A DNA stretch of 64,000 nucleotides from Mucilaginibacter sp. (GTDB lineage: Bacteria > Bacteroidota > Bacteroidia > Sphingobacteriales > Sphingobacteriaceae): positions 62,001 to 126,000 of the forward strand of contig JAQBOM010000021.1 in assembly GCA_028288025.1 (NCBI GenBank), given 5' to 3'. The position numbers were made by a program, and so were the translations under genes. Shown piece by piece: positions 18,341 to 29,098 of the stretch. The first letter of the stretch is position 1. The number at the start of each line of letters is the position of its first letter. The notes under the pieces were generated by a model, which had not been told where the DNA came from, ran no database searches, and was given only the letters and a program-made list of their open reading frames with translations.

Positions 18341-20590
18341 TTATCCTTTTTTATCAACCCTGGTTATCAGGCTAACAGGCGCCTGCACCTTAACCACTTT
18401 TTGTATCGGGTGATGATTGATCATACCTACTTTTGCATCACGCACGTTTAAATGCGGTGCGATCACAAGCGAAACGATCGACATCAATTTGATCAGGATA
18501 TTCATTGACGGGCCCGAAGTATCTTTAAACGGATCACCAACGGTATCACCTGTTACAGACGCCTTATGCGGTTCCGACTTTTTATAATACATCTCACCAT
18601 TGATCAACACGCCCTTTTCGAATGATTTTTTAGCGTTGTCCCACGCACCGCCGGCATTGCTCTGGAATAATCCCATCAACACGCCCGATACGGTAACACC
18701 GGCCAGCATACCACCCAAAACTTCGGGGCCGAAAGTAAAACCTACTATAATTGGTGTAATTAGCGCTATCAATCCCGGGGCAACCATTTCGCGGATAGAG
18801 GCTTTAGTTGAAATAGCCACGCATTTTTCGTACTCAGGTTTACCGGTATATTCCATGATGCCCGGTATTTCGCGGAACTGGCGGCGAACTTCTTCAACCA
18901 TGGCCATAGCCGCACGGCCTACAGCCGAAATAGCTAACGCCGAGAATATGAACGGGATCATACCGCCGACGAATAAGCCGGCCAGCACGTTTGCTTTGTA
19001 AATATCAATATGCTCAATACCTGCAACGCCAACGAAGGCCGCAAATAACGCCAGGGATGTTAATGCCGCCGAAGCGATAGCGAAACCCTTACCGGTAGCA
19101 GCAGTCGTGTTGCCTACAGCATCTAAATTATCTGTACGGTGTCTTACTTCTTCTGGTAAGCGGCTCATTTCGGCGATACCACCTGCGTTGTCCGCGATCG
19201 GGCCGAATGCGTCGATAGATAATTGCATAGCCGTAGTTGCCATCATACCCGCCGCCGCGATTGACACCCCGTATAAACCCGCAAAGTAATATGAACCATA
19301 AATACCCGAAGCTAAAACAAGAATAGGCAACACGGTTGACTCCATACCTACTGCCAAACCGGCAATAATATTGGTAGCGTGCCCGGTTGATGATTGCCTG
19401 ATGATACCCAGCACCGGGCGTTTGCCCATGGCGGTATAATATTCAGTGATCATTGACATTAATGTACCAACCACCAATCCGACAAGAATTGCACCGTAAA
19501 CACCATCTTTGGTAAAGTGCGATGCGCCGCCTTTTAAAATGCCGCCTGTATCATCACGGGTCATGTGAAACTCGCCCGCAGGCAGCATCCATTGAACCAC
19601 AAAATAAGTAGCAATAGCGGTTAGTATGATCGAAGTCCAGTTACCGATATTCAACGCCTTTTGAACGCTGTCAGTTTCTTCTTTTATTTTAACAAATGAA
19701 GCGCCAACAATCGAGAATAATAAACCCAAGCCGGCAATTACCATCGGCAATAATACCGGGGCTATTCCACCAAAATTATCATGCGAAACAACCTCGCGGC
19801 CCAAAACCATCGTAGCAAGCATCGTTGCAACGTACGAACCGAACAGATCAGCGCCCATACCGGCTACGTCACCCACGTTATCACCCACGTTATCGGCAAT
19901 AGTTGCGGGGTTACGCACATCATCTTCGGGAATGCCTGCTTCAACTTTACCCACCAGATCAGCACCCACATCGGCAGCTTTGGTATAAATACCGCCGCCC
20001 ACACGTGCAAAAAGCGCTATAGACTCGGCACCCAGCGAAAACCCGGCTAAAACATCCAATGCCTTTGCCATCGCTTCGCCGTTTACATCAAGGCCCTGGC
20101 TTTTAACATAAAAAGTATAAAAAACGATAAATAACGAACCTAAACCTATAATTGCAAGACCGGCAACGCCTAAACCCATTACCGTACCACCTGTAAAAGA
20201 CACTTTTAAGGCTTTCGCGAGGCTTGTTCTGGCTGCTTGCGTGGTGCGCACGTTCGCTTTGGTAGCAATGCGCATCCCTAAAAATCCGGCGAATGCCGAA
20301 AGGAAAGCACCGCATAGGAAAGAAACAGCGATAACCGGGCTCGAGGTAACAACCGTAGTGCCCGACCATGCCAACAGGATCATCGCGACGATCACGAAAT
20401 AGCTCAGCACTTTCCACTCAGCCTTCAAAAAAGCCATTGCACCGGCGGCAATGTAACCCGCAAGCTCATTCATGCTGGCATCGCCTGTCTCCTGCCGGGT
20501 TACCCATGCCGATTTGATACCCATTGAAATGATACCGACGATACCAAATACAGGAATTAAATAAATGAGGTAAGTGTTTAATAGATCCAT
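18341..20590 (-). CDS. hppA: Membrane-bound ion-translocating pyrophosphatase
   Basis: 749 residues, about 16 helices. It hydrolyses PPi and pumps H+ and/or Na+. The substrate-binding signature [21 protein letters not shown]-like block (quoted in part: [13 protein letters not shown]), the second acidic cluster [18 protein letters not shown] and the C-terminal [13 protein letters not shown] are all present. [10 protein letters not shown] has Ala where K+-independent enzymes have Lys, so this should be the K+-dependent class. The N-terminus begins with helix 1 ([19 protein letters not shown]). It has its own promoter (20633-20662) and is divergent from the permease at 20737. Confidence 0.95.
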   Translation of the reverse strand: MDLLNTYLIYLIPVFGIVGIISMGIKSAWVTRQETGDASMNELAGYIAAGAMAFLKAEWKVLSYFVIVAMILLAWSGTTVVTSSPVIAVSFLCGAFLSAFAGFLGMRIATKANVRTTQAARTSLAKALKVSFTGGTVMGLGVAGLAIIGLGSLFIVFYTFYVKSQGLDVNGEAMAKALDVLAGFSLGAESIALFARVGGGIYTKAADVGADLVGKVEAGIPEDDVRNPATIADNVGDNVGDVAGMGADLFGSYVATMLATMVLGREVVSHDNFGGIAPVLLPMVIAGLGLLFSIVGASFVKIKEETDSVQKALNIGNWTSIILTAIATYFVVQWMLPAGEFHMTRDDTGGILKGGASHFTKDGVYGAILVGLVVGTLMSMITEYYTAMGKRPVLGIIRQSSTGHATNIIAGLAVGMESTVLPILVLASGIYGSYYFAGLYGVSIAAAGMMATTAMQLSIDAFGPIADNAGGIAEMSRLPEEVRHRTDNLDAVGNTTAATGKGFAIASAALTSLALFAAFVGVAGIEHIDIYKANVLAGLFVGGMIPFIFSALAISAVGRAAMAMVEEVRRQFREIPGIMEYTGKPEYEKCVAISTKASIREMVAPGLIALITPIIVGFTFGPEVLGGMLAGVTVSGVLMGLFQSNAGGAWDNAKKSFEKGVLINGEMYYKKSEPHKASVTGDTVGDPFKDTSGPSMNILIKLMSIVSLVIAPHLNVRDAKVGMINHHPIQKVVKVQAPVSLITRVDKKG

Positions 20591-20632
20591 ATTAAATTAG
20601 GTGTATATATTTTATAATTTTTTAAATGTGTG

Positions 20633-20662
20633 CAAATATAATTGGCGGGCAAAATTAGCAAA
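20633..20662 (-). promoter_or_regulatory. Promoter of hppA
   Basis: On the minus strand TTTG (20662-20659) is followed after 18 bases by TATATTTG (20640-20633), a full match to the -33/-7 boxes of Bacteroidota. The leader to the ATG at 20590 is about 35 bases. Confidence 0.75.
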
Positions 20663-20736
20663 TTAATTTATTTACAACAGCGTGTCAATTATAAAGTTTT
20701 TTGAATAGTTTAGAGCTTTTAACCCCATACTTATTA

Positions 20737-22185
20737 ATGAAATCAGATACAGGACAACCAAAAATGAAACATCAGCTGGGCTTGCTGGATGGCACCATGA
20801 TCGTGGCAGGCTCCATGATCGGCTCGGGTATTTTTATTGTGAGCGCCGATATTACACGCAACGTTGGTTCAGCAGGCTGGCTCATCTTTGTATGGCTCAT
20901 CACGGGATTTATGACCATTACCGCCGCGGTAAGCTATGGCGAGCTAAGCGGCATGTTCCCAAAAGCCGGGGGGCAGTATGTTTATTTGAAAGAGGCTTAT
21001 AATAAATTGATCGCGTTTTTATACGGCTGGAGCTTTTTTGCCGTGATACAAACCGGCACTATAGCGGCTGTGGGCGTGGCATTTTCAAAATTTACCGCTT
21101 ATTTGATACCCGCGGTGAGCGAGGACAATATTGTATTCAGCACCTATTTGGGGAGCTGGCACTTAACCATAAGCGCTGCGCAATGTGTTTCAATCGTCGT
21201 GATCCTGTTGCTTACATTTATCAATACCAAAGGCGTTCAAAGCGGCAAGCTCATTCAAAATGTTTTTACTATAACCAAGCTGCTCAGTTTATTCGGCCTC
21301 ATCATTTTTGGTTTTATTGCTCTGAAGGGCGATGTATGGCACGCCAACTGGAGCAACGCCTGGAATATGCATAAACTAAACGCTGACGGAAGCATTGGGA
21401 GTTTAACGATAGCCGCCGCATTGGGCGCCATAGCAGCGTCTATGGTGGGTTCCATATTCAGCAGCGATTCGTGGAACAACGTTACCTTCATAGCCGGCGA
21501 AATGATTAACCCGAAACGCAACATCGGGCTAAGCTTGTTTTTGGGAACGTTGACCGTCACAATTATTTACATCTCAGCAAACGTGATGTACACCGGCGTA
21601 TTGTCGTTGCACGAGATCGCTACAGCGGATAAGGACCGCGTTGCCGTTGCTGCTTCGCACGTCATTTTCGGCAATGCCGGCACATTTGTTATCGCGATAA
21701 TGATCATGATCTCCACTTTTGGCTGCAACAACGGGCTTATTATGGCAGGCGCCCGGGTGTACCATACCATGGCAAAGGATGGTCTGTTTTTTAAGCGGAC
21801 AGGAACTTTAAACAAATTTGCCGTGCCCGAGTTTGGCTTGTGGATACAGGCTTTAGTAGCATCTATCCTTTGCCTGAGCGGCAAATACGGGGACCTATTG
21901 GATATGATCTCGTTCGTGGTAGTGATATTTTATGTGCTTACCATTTTTGGCATTTATAAATTAAGGGTCACACGGCCTGATGCTGAACGGCCATATAAGG
22001 CGTTTGGCTACCCGGTTCTACCAGCTATTTATATGATCATGGGCATCGCATTTTGTATTTTGCTGATCATTTATAAACCCAATTTCACCTGGCCCGGACT
22101 GATCATCGTGCTTATTGGTATTCCCATCTATTATATCACCCAACGTTATTCAAAACATGAAGGTCAAAAAGATCTGGCTGGTTAG
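20737..22185 (+). CDS. APC-family amino acid permease
   Basis: 482 residues from ATG 20737 (an in-frame TTG at 20701 would add 12 residues without a conserved match). Helix 1 is GTMIVAGSMIGSGIFIVSAD, the APC signature; about 12 helices follow. STFGCNNGLIMAGARVYHTMAKDGLF is typical of the LAT-like branch of APC transporters, which usually exchange neutral amino acids. Its 3' end overlaps the dacB start by 29 bases, so the two are probably co-expressed. Confidence 0.88.
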   Translation: MKSDTGQPKMKHQLGLLDGTMIVAGSMIGSGIFIVSADITRNVGSAGWLIFVWLITGFMTITAAVSYGELSGMFPKAGGQYVYLKEAYNKLIAFLYGWSFFAVIQTGTIAAVGVAFSKFTAYLIPAVSEDNIVFSTYLGSWHLTISAAQCVSIVVILLLTFINTKGVQSGKLIQNVFTITKLLSLFGLIIFGFIALKGDVWHANWSNAWNMHKLNADGSIGSLTIAAALGAIAASMVGSIFSSDSWNNVTFIAGEMINPKRNIGLSLFLGTLTVTIIYISANVMYTGVLSLHEIATADKDRVAVAASHVIFGNAGTFVIAIMIMISTFGCNNGLIMAGARVYHTMAKDGLFFKRTGTLNKFAVPEFGLWIQALVASILCLSGKYGDLLDMISFVVVIFYVLTIFGIYKLRVTRPDAERPYKAFGYPVLPAIYMIMGIAFCILLIIYKPNFTWPGLIIVLIGIPIYYITQRYSKHEGQKDLAG

Positions 22186-23569
22186 TTTATTTTTTATCGC
22201 GGGCAATACCTTTGCCCAAACGCTGGAGCATAATCTGCAGGCAGCATTTAACCGGTTACTGGCGGATAGCCAATGCCAGTACGCGTCAGTTTCGTTGACC
22301 GTTTTAGACGCTAAAACCGGTCAGCAGGTTTTTGCCGCTAACCCTGATATGGGCCTGGCCACTGCTTCAACTTTAAAGACCATCACCACCATAACCGCCT
22401 TTAACCTGCTTGGTAAAGATTTTCAATATCAAACGCAGTTTGGCTACAGCGGTTCAATAAGCGCCGATGGTACCCTTAACGGGGATGTTATTATAAAAGG
22501 CGCAGGCGACCCAACCTTAGGCAGCTGGCGATATGAAACAACCAAAGAGAGCTATATTCTGACCTTAATGGTTAACGCGCTTCAAAAAGCGGGGGTCAAG
22601 AAAATCAACGGGCGCGTTATTGGCGACGATTCGATATTTGGCTCGCAATCAATCCCCGACGGCTGGATATGGCAGGACGTAGGAAACTATTATGGCGCGG
22701 GCACATCCGGGCTTTGCTGGCGCGAAAACGCGTTTGATATAAAACTAAGAACTGACCGGATCGATAGCCCGGTCATTATCGCGCGCGAAATGCCGGCCAT
22801 GCCTTATCTCAGTTTTAAAAATGAATTGATCAACGCGCCCGCGGGTACCGGTGATAACGCATATGCTTATTTGCCTGTTGGCAATAACCTGGTATATGTA
22901 CGCGGAAGCTACGCAATAGATGAAAGCAAAAAAAGCATATCTGTGGCGCTTCCCGATCCGGCATTTGACGCGGCATTTCGCCTGACCGATACGCTGCGCC
23001 GTATCGGCATAATGATTAGCAAAGAACCGGAGTCGACAAATACATTAACTGCAAAAGCCGAACCAGTACCACAAATAGCCACGAATCTTACCACCATCCT
23101 ATCGCCCCCGCTCAGTAAAATAATTTACTGGCTCAACCAAAAAAGCATCAACCTGTATGCCGAGCAGTTGCTGAAAACAATTGCCTGGAAAGCCGGCAAG
23201 CAAGCTTCGACAGCCAATGGCGTTGAGGTACTACAAAACTTCTGGAAAGCGCGCGGCATCGACCCCAACTCGCTCAATATTTTCGATGGCAGCGGCCTTT
23301 CGCCCGGCGACAGGGCAACCACATTAACCATGGCAACCATCCTCCAATCAGCAAAAAAAGAAAGCTGGTTCCTCGATTTTTATCAGAGCCTGCCCACCTT
23401 TAATAATATGAAAATGAAAAGCGGCAGCATCAAAAATGTGCTCACATATACCGGCTACCAAACCTATAAAGGCCGCGAGCTCTGCTTTTCAATTATGATA
23501 AATAATTATAATGGTTCAAGCCGTGGGATTAGGGAAAAAATGTTTAGGGTTTTGAACGAACTGAAATAG
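22157..23569 (+). CDS. dacB: D-alanyl-D-alanine carboxypeptidase/endopeptidase, PBP4 type
   Basis: 470 residues from ATG 22157, with a signal peptide ending TFAQ (about 21). It trims peptidoglycan peptides in the periplasm. The three penicillin-binding motifs are visible: SxxK at Ser71-Lys74 (STLK), SxN at 330-332 (SIN, in KSINLYAEQ) and KSG at 421-423 (KMKSGSIKN). The long insertion between the first two motifs with GDPTLGS and DDSIFGS is characteristic of class C PBP4/DacB. The ATG lies inside the permease gene. A hairpin terminator follows the stop. Confidence 0.92.
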   Translation: MKVKKIWLVSLFFIAGNTFAQTLEHNLQAAFNRLLADSQCQYASVSLTVLDAKTGQQVFAANPDMGLATASTLKTITTITAFNLLGKDFQYQTQFGYSGSISADGTLNGDVIIKGAGDPTLGSWRYETTKESYILTLMVNALQKAGVKKINGRVIGDDSIFGSQSIPDGWIWQDVGNYYGAGTSGLCWRENAFDIKLRTDRIDSPVIIAREMPAMPYLSFKNELINAPAGTGDNAYAYLPVGNNLVYVRGSYAIDESKKSISVALPDPAFDAAFRLTDTLRRIGIMISKEPESTNTLTAKAEPVPQIATNLTTILSPPLSKIIYWLNQKSINLYAEQLLKTIAWKAGKQASTANGVEVLQNFWKARGIDPNSLNIFDGSGLSPGDRATTLTMATILQSAKKESWFLDFYQSLPTFNNMKMKSGSIKNVLTYTGYQTYKGRELCFSIMINNYNGSSRGIREKMFRVLNELK

Positions 23570-23580
23570 GCTGCACAGTC

Positions 23581-23616
23581 AGACTTCCGAAGTTTTGAAA
23601 ACTTTGGAAGTCTTTT
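23581..23616 (+). terminator. Hairpin terminator after dacB, palindrome of the ACTTCCGAAGT family
   Basis: AGACTTCCGAAGTTTT (23581-23596) pairs with 23598-23613 with a single G-U, then TTT follows. It resembles the hairpins at 142-222 and 4312-4344, all three placed after gene ends. Confidence 0.75.
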
Positions 23617-23669
23617 CTATTTCCCAAAACCTTTCTCTTTTAAAAAAGTATTACTTAAAAGAGATTATC

Positions 23670-24251
23670 ATGGCTACCATCCAAATTCTCAACAAAGAAA
23701 CATTATCGGATAAAAAATACCCGCTTAAATATATCCGGTACGAAAAACCTGATAGTGAAGGCAAATTTCAAAACCTTGAAAAAGAAGTATACTTCCGGCC
23801 TGATGCCGTAACGGCACTACTGGTTGACGATGAACGCAAAAAAATATTGCTAACCAGGCAATTCAGGCTGCCGGCGTTTTTAAACGGCAGCGACAGCGGC
23901 TATATGGTCGAAACCTGCGCTGGCATTATTGACGAAAACGAATCGCCCGAACAAACCATCCGCCGGGAAGCAGAAGAAGAAATGGGTTGTGAAATCCATG
24001 ACCTGGAGAAGGTAGCCGGTGCCTATACATCCTCGGGCGGCATAACCGAATTTGTGCATTTCTTCATCGCCAGGTACAATGACAAAGACCGGAATGGTAA
24101 GGGGGGAGGGTTAAAAGACGAAGGTGAAGATATTGAAATAATAGAAATGGGATTTAACGAAGCCCGCGAAAAGTTAAAACAAGGCGAATTTCGCGACGCT
24201 AAAACTATTTTATTGCTTCAGCATTTCTTTCTGAATCAAGGAGTTCGATGA
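23670..24251 (+). CDS. NUDIX hydrolase (GDP-mannose/ADP-ribose pyrophosphatase type, NudK-like)
   Basis: 193 residues from ATG 23670. The Nudix box is at 85-107: GIIDENESPEQTIRREAEEE and following MG fits G-x5-E-x7-R-E-x2-E-E-x-G. The N-terminal strand block VYFRPDAVTALLVDD and the KILLTRQFRLPAFLN segment resemble NudK/NudF enzymes that split GDP-mannose or ADP-ribose to a sugar phosphate and a nucleotide. The upstream in-frame start would add a segment overlapping the dacB terminator and is rejected. The exact substrate is unknown. Confidence 0.88.
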   Translation: MATIQILNKETLSDKKYPLKYIRYEKPDSEGKFQNLEKEVYFRPDAVTALLVDDERKKILLTRQFRLPAFLNGSDSGYMVETCAGIIDENESPEQTIRREAEEEMGCEIHDLEKVAGAYTSSGGITEFVHFFIARYNDKDRNGKGGGLKDEGEDIEIIEMGFNEAREKLKQGEFRDAKTILLLQHFFLNQGVR

Positions 24252-24266
24252 ATTAAAATTGGCACA

Positions 24267-24977
24267 TTAAATTCCCGACTTTATGCTATTAAATGGCAAT
24301 CCAAGACCACCGGCGGGGTATTGCGCAAGGACGCTATCCTTTAATGTAATATAATCTCCATTTTGAGTTACCTGCCATCTTTCGTTGCCGCCGTTGGTAA
24401 TTTTTAGCGGCATAGTGGCCGAAACTATTTTGGCGGTCGAATCCAGTTCGACCACATACAGATTACGTTTTTCATCTAAAAGATCTGTAAATGGGATAAT
24501 TACCGTATGGGTATAATCATCGATGTACCGGCCTAATATATTTTTATTGGCAATTTCCTTCGGCTGCAGAGACAACAAATGTTTTACCCTGGCCGTACTT
24601 AAACCAAATATCCTTACTCTAACCGTATTACCATTTATATCCCGAAGCGTATCGGTCGGTTTAATTTCATTTTCTTTTACATACCTGGCGGAAGCGTAAT
24701 AGCTATTATCGCCGGTACTGATTTCGGCATTACCGGGCAGCAGGTAATGAATTTCCAGGTTTTTTATTTGGGCGCTATCCGTTTTTAATTTACCAGCTAT
24801 TTCTGCCAGTTCCGCCGCCGAGATACGCGTATCGATATGGACGTTTACAGTTGTAAGGGTATCGCTTTTTAAAACTTTCGACACCGTGTAACGCGGTATA
24901 CTTTGCGCTGGTTTTTTACAGGCAAAACTAATACTCAATAAAGCCGGCAAAATAATGAGGTTAAAGAAATTTTTCAT
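24267..24977 (-). CDS. Hypothetical lipoprotein (236 aa)
   Basis: ATG at 24977 gives MKNFFNLIILPALLSISFAC, a lipoprotein signal with Cys20. The body is mostly beta with the segments VNVHIDTRISAAELAEIAGKL and IKNLEIHYLLPGN; the DTRISAAELAEIA stretch resembles small uptake or binding domains but I cannot name a family. It converges with the NUDIX gene with 15 bases between stops. Its product is probably held in the periplasm or outer membrane. Confidence 0.6.
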   Translation of the reverse strand: MKNFFNLIILPALLSISFACKKPAQSIPRYTVSKVLKSDTLTTVNVHIDTRISAAELAEIAGKLKTDSAQIKNLEIHYLLPGNAEISTGDNSYYASARYVKENEIKPTDTLRDINGNTVRVRIFGLSTARVKHLLSLQPKEIANKNILGRYIDDYTHTVIIPFTDLLDEKRNLYVVELDSTAKIVSATMPLKITNGGNERWQVTQNGDYITLKDSVLAQYPAGGLGLPFNSIKSGI

Positions 24978-25052
24978 GTATGTGATCAATCCTAAAAATG
25001 CAAATGTATTTACTATTTTCAGTATTCAAATAACCTGCACCTAAGTATTGGT

Positions 25053-26990
25053 TTACTTTATCAAAGTAACGTATCCGCTTTGTGTGCTATTCTTGTTATC
25101 AGGCATGGTATACCTAGCTACCCAGTAATAAACACCATAAGGCGCTGGCTTGCCATTATGTTTCCCATCCCAACCGGTATAAAGGCTCTTTGACTGAAAA
25201 ATCAACGCACCCCAGCGATCATAAATTAAAAGTTGGTAAATAACCGGATCACTATTCTGGTTAGGTCTGAAAACATCATTTATACCGTCGGCATTGGGTG
25301 TAAATGCATTGGGGAAAACCATAGGTATACATTCATCTTGCGGGATGTTGATTAAAAGTGTATCCACAACGCAGCCTCCTTGATTAAGCACACTAAAATA
25401 ATTGTACCCGGGACTCAAATTTTTAATGGTTTGATTCAGGGGATAAATATCTGTCCCATGTTTTATTGTGGTAGCGCCATTGCTGTTGCCATTAATGGTA
25501 AATTGAATTTCACCTGGTAAGGCGCACTCGGCATTTTTAACCAAATAAGTTATTGCCGGCTTATTTAATGTGTAATCGGGTACAATAACCTGTTGCTCTG
25601 CTTTATCACCTCCCGATGAAGTGATAATCAAATCGTAGGTTCCTGGCTTAATAAAATCAAATACACCTGTTGTATCACTAACGTTATTAAGGGTATATGT
25701 ATAATTATCCGGATGGGCTATTGTAGTTACAGTAATACTTGCCTGCCCAAATACATCACATTCAGGGTCAACTTTTATGTTACTAATAATGATTGGAGGA
25801 CATACATCCTGCTGTAATAAATAATCTTTTTCATCAGCAATACAACCTTTACTATTTAAAATGGTAAAATGATATGTCCCCGCAACTAAACCGGTAAACT
25901 TATGATCAAAGCCGAAAGTATTGTTTCCATATTTTATACTATAAGTTGTATTAGATATACCTGCATCCAGCTTAATTGTCCCTGTAATATCACATACCGG
26001 GTTTTTTAGCGTTGCCGTTATTACAGGATTATTAATGGTAAAGTCAGGTATTTTAAAACTGGTATCAGTTGGCGCCGGAACACCACTCGATATAATGTTT
26101 AGTTGATAGGTACCGGGGGCAAGGTTGTTAAATATCCCTGTTGTATTACTTTGACCGGTGTTAAGCGTAAATTTATACTGACTGGTATCAGGTTTACAAA
26201 CAATAGTCACATTTGCTTTATTAAAAACATCGCATGCCTGGCTGATATTAAAGCTGCTTATATTAATTCTTTCAACTATCCCTGCTTCAGTTGCACTGCC
26301 AGCATCAAAAATCGCGAAGGGCACAGTACCGACCACGCCTGCCACGGTTTTATTTTGCATGTCCAATTCAAGTACCTTGGTTCCGCCAGAACCAGAATCA
26401 AATGCATACATGATGTTTCGCCCGTTTTTAATCACATTTGCCAAACCCAGAATAAAAGTGCCGGGAATTGAAATATAAAGTGTGCTTTTTGAGGGATCGC
26501 TTAAATTTACGGCAACAATTCCCTCCGGTGCTGCCATATATAATTGATTATTAAAAAAAGCAAGGTCGCCACCGGCGCTGTAAGGCATTATTCCCAAAAG
26601 TTTGGGAACGGGATTAGCGCTTTTGGAATCGATGGAATAAAGCTGGTAACCGTATGCATAATATAATTTTCCTTGCTGATCAATTGTTAATGCATTTCCA
26701 AGAACACCTCCTGATATCAGCTTACAATTAGTTATGGGATAAGTGCCGGTAGTTATGTCGGCCGAATAAAGATTACCATTCACGGTATTGTAATAAATTT
26801 TATTACCGGCTATAGCTATTGAAAAATACTGATAATCTCCGCAACCCTGAACAGACTTAAAGGTTGGGACGTTATTGGTTATGGTTACCAGTAATAACTG
26901 ACCCAAAGAATTTGCAGCATAAAACTGCTGGCTATTTCCCTTAAAAGAAATGAAAATAAATAAGATAAAAAGAAGTAATTTTTCTCTCAA
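25053..26990 (-). CDS. Secreted protein with T9SS type B (CHU_C-like) C-terminal domain
   Basis: 645 residues. The start is TTG at 26990, directly before the signal peptide MREKLLLFILFIFISFKGNS; an in-frame TAA lies three bases upstream of it and no ATG is suitable. The first half (about 25-250) has repeating beta turns such as NKIYYNTVNGNLYSAD and GKLYYAYGYQLYSID that suggest a propeller. The second half has repeated SprB/Ig-like blocks with Cys and GTYxxxI motifs (GTYQLNIISSG, GTYHFTILNSKG, GTYDLIITSSG). The last ~90 residues carry FPNAFTPNADGINDVF and YDRWGALIFQS, the gliding-motility-associated/T9SS type B sorting domain. It is therefore exported to the surface or medium through the type IX system. 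Confidence 0.88.
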   Translation of the reverse strand: MREKLLLFILFIFISFKGNSQQFYAANSLGQLLLVTITNNVPTFKSVQGCGDYQYFSIAIAGNKIYYNTVNGNLYSADITTGTYPITNCKLISGGVLGNALTIDQQGKLYYAYGYQLYSIDSKSANPVPKLLGIMPYSAGGDLAFFNNQLYMAAPEGIVAVNLSDPSKSTLYISIPGTFILGLANVIKNGRNIMYAFDSGSGGTKVLELDMQNKTVAGVVGTVPFAIFDAGSATEAGIVERINISSFNISQACDVFNKANVTIVCKPDTSQYKFTLNTGQSNTTGIFNNLAPGTYQLNIISSGVPAPTDTSFKIPDFTINNPVITATLKNPVCDITGTIKLDAGISNTTYSIKYGNNTFGFDHKFTGLVAGTYHFTILNSKGCIADEKDYLLQQDVCPPIIISNIKVDPECDVFGQASITVTTIAHPDNYTYTLNNVSDTTGVFDFIKPGTYDLIITSSGGDKAEQQVIVPDYTLNKPAITYLVKNAECALPGEIQFTINGNSNGATTIKHGTDIYPLNQTIKNLSPGYNYFSVLNQGGCVVDTLLINIPQDECIPMVFPNAFTPNADGINDVFRPNQNSDPVIYQLLIYDRWGALIFQSKSLYTGWDGKHNGKPAPYGVYYWVARYTMPDNKNSTQSGYVTLIK

Positions 26991-27090
26991 GTATTAGCGC
27001 TTTATTGTAATAAGATAATGCAAAGAATTTCGATAAATATAAGTAAATCCCGCAGTAAGGAGATAGCCGGAATGATTGAGGTATTAAAAA

Positions 27091-28929
27091 CTAGATGATC
27101 CCATATAACGAACCGCCCTTCTCTCCCATTTTATCTACCAGTTTTTCGATCAGCGGGTCTTTTTCGAGCACAGGGGCGTGGTGGGGTTTTATACGCGCGT
27201 CGATGATCAATGGGCCTTTGCATCCCCAATGCTTGTGTTCGGTAAAACTGTTGATCCCATAAATATCATGCGATGGGTTACTGCGGGTAAAGGTTACCCA
27301 TACAAAATTGTTGATATTTTGCGCGGTAAAAGCGGCATCGTCACAAAGCACCATAAGCGGCATGCCGGTTAGATCGGCACCTTTTAAATGTTCGTTAAGG
27401 CCCATTAACAATGAAGGTATATCGCTGTGTTTTATCTTTTTAGAGATCTCGATCGCCATTACACCGGGCATCACCATTTTATGTATATCGAAGGGCTGCG
27501 GCAAGCTAACCCCGGCAGGGAGCCTGTTCCATAACGGCCTTTTCACATCTCCGGCAGCTGCAATAACCACTTTGCTGCCCGAATTGAGGCCATCCCCGCT
27601 ATAATCAAGTGTGTCTATAGTGGTTTGGGTATAAAAATGAAGATCGCGGGTAAAGTCAGCCCTTTGAAGCATATGATTTAAAAAACCGGCAATGTTATTT
27701 ACATTTAAGGTTTTGTCATCTTCCTGTGCCGCAATAAAAAGATATTTGGCCAGGCTTAGCTGGCTTTTTCCAAGGATATGGTTGGCTATGGTTAATATTT
27801 CCTGTGGTTTGCGTTCTTTGAGGTATGGGGTATACCGCTCGCTGCCGATAGCAAATAACAAGGGATGTACACCCGCGGCATCAACCGCGTTTACCGCATG
27901 TAAACCGGGGATCTCTGTTGATATAGCCGAACCTGTAATTTCATGAATAAGCGCGCCGAAACTGGTATCCTCCTGCGGCGGTCGCCCCACCACGGTAAAC
28001 GACCAAATGGCATCCTTGCGGTGATAAACATTATGCACTTTTAATAACGGAAACAGGTGCTTTAAACTGTAATAGCCCAAATGATCGCCAAATGGCCCCT
28101 CGGGTTTATTATCATGCGGCATTACGGTTCCGGTTATCACAAAATCAGCATCGGCAGAAATGCAAAAGCCTTCCTTATCATAAAAGTGGCGAAAACGGCG
28201 GTTGCCCAGCGCTCCCGCAAAGGTCATCTCCGACAAACCCTCGGGCAGCGGCATTACTGCTGACACCGGGTGCGCAGGCGGACCGCCTATAAATATACTT
28301 ACTTTCAAAGGCTGTCCTTTAGCATTGGCTTTGGTTTGATGCACGCCGATGCCCCTGTGCAATTGGTAATGTAAACCAACCTCCTGATCAGGAATATAAT
28401 CATTGCCACCCATCTGGATACGGTACATACCCAGGTTGGCGTTCATAATGCCGGGCTTATCCGCATCCTCGGTATATACCTGGGGCATGGTTACAAACGG
28501 ACCACCATCATTGGGCCAATTCACAATTTGCGGCAAATCGCCGATCTGGCATTTCCCAAAACTTATCGGGACATTCCTGCTTGTTTTCATCGGCAACGCC
28601 GATAATGCTGTTAGTGCTACGTTGGCGTATTTAAACGGATTTCTAATGGCTTTTAGCGGATCAGACTTTAGGTCGATCAGGGTTTTAACTTTATCCAGCG
28701 AATCCCGGAAAATAAACCGGGAACGTTCAAGCGTGCCAAAAAGATTAGAAACCGCCGGGAACTTACTGCAGTTTACATTTTCAAACAATAAAGCCGGCCC
28801 CTGGTGCTCAAAAACGCGCAGGTGTATGGCAGCCATTTGCAGGTACGGGTCAACTTCCTCTTTTATACGTATCAAATGCCCGTTTTTTTCGAGGTCGGCA
28901 ACGCACGCTTGTAAACTTTTGTAACCCAT
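27091..28929 (-). CDS. UbiD-family decarboxylase
   Basis: 612 residues from ATG 28929 (an upstream in-frame start adds 16 residues without match). UbiD enzymes decarboxylate aromatic or alpha,beta-unsaturated acids using prenylated FMN. Conserved parts seen: HLRVFEHQGPALLFENV, YRIQMGGNDYIPDQEVGLHYQ, PFGDHLGYYSL and WGCKGPLIIDAR. The length and N-terminal extension are as in the Bacteroidota branch annotated as menaquinone-biosynthesis decarboxylase, but the substrate is not proved and no UbiX-like flavin prenyltransferase gene is in the window. It stands alone. Confidence 0.88.
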   Translation of the reverse strand: MGYKSLQACVADLEKNGHLIRIKEEVDPYLQMAAIHLRVFEHQGPALLFENVNCSKFPAVSNLFGTLERSRFIFRDSLDKVKTLIDLKSDPLKAIRNPFKYANVALTALSALPMKTSRNVPISFGKCQIGDLPQIVNWPNDGGPFVTMPQVYTEDADKPGIMNANLGMYRIQMGGNDYIPDQEVGLHYQLHRGIGVHQTKANAKGQPLKVSIFIGGPPAHPVSAVMPLPEGLSEMTFAGALGNRRFRHFYDKEGFCISADADFVITGTVMPHDNKPEGPFGDHLGYYSLKHLFPLLKVHNVYHRKDAIWSFTVVGRPPQEDTSFGALIHEITGSAISTEIPGLHAVNAVDAAGVHPLLFAIGSERYTPYLKERKPQEILTIANHILGKSQLSLAKYLFIAAQEDDKTLNVNNIAGFLNHMLQRADFTRDLHFYTQTTIDTLDYSGDGLNSGSKVVIAAAGDVKRPLWNRLPAGVSLPQPFDIHKMVMPGVMAIEISKKIKHSDIPSLLMGLNEHLKGADLTGMPLMVLCDDAAFTAQNINNFVWVTFTRSNPSHDIYGINSFTEHKHWGCKGPLIIDARIKPHHAPVLEKDPLIEKLVDKMGEKGGSLYGII

Positions 28930-29098
28930 ACAGAGGAAATTGCCCCCGAAAATAAACCTAATAACGCTGACACCCAAATTTTGACTGCAACTACCTTGCT
29001 TATTTACAAATTCTCAACTAATTCTATAGACAAACATTAAAGTATAACCTTAAAAAAAGTTATTATTACTTTAGCCCCGTAACATTTTTGCCGGGTTA

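Noticed and set aside
18133-18451. Two opposite reading frames (74 and 76 codons) across the hppA 3' end and the following gap
   Set aside because: Both are translations of the REP-like inverted repeat at 18237-18319; the products are the usual artefacts of such palindromes (RGTKQS-like residues).
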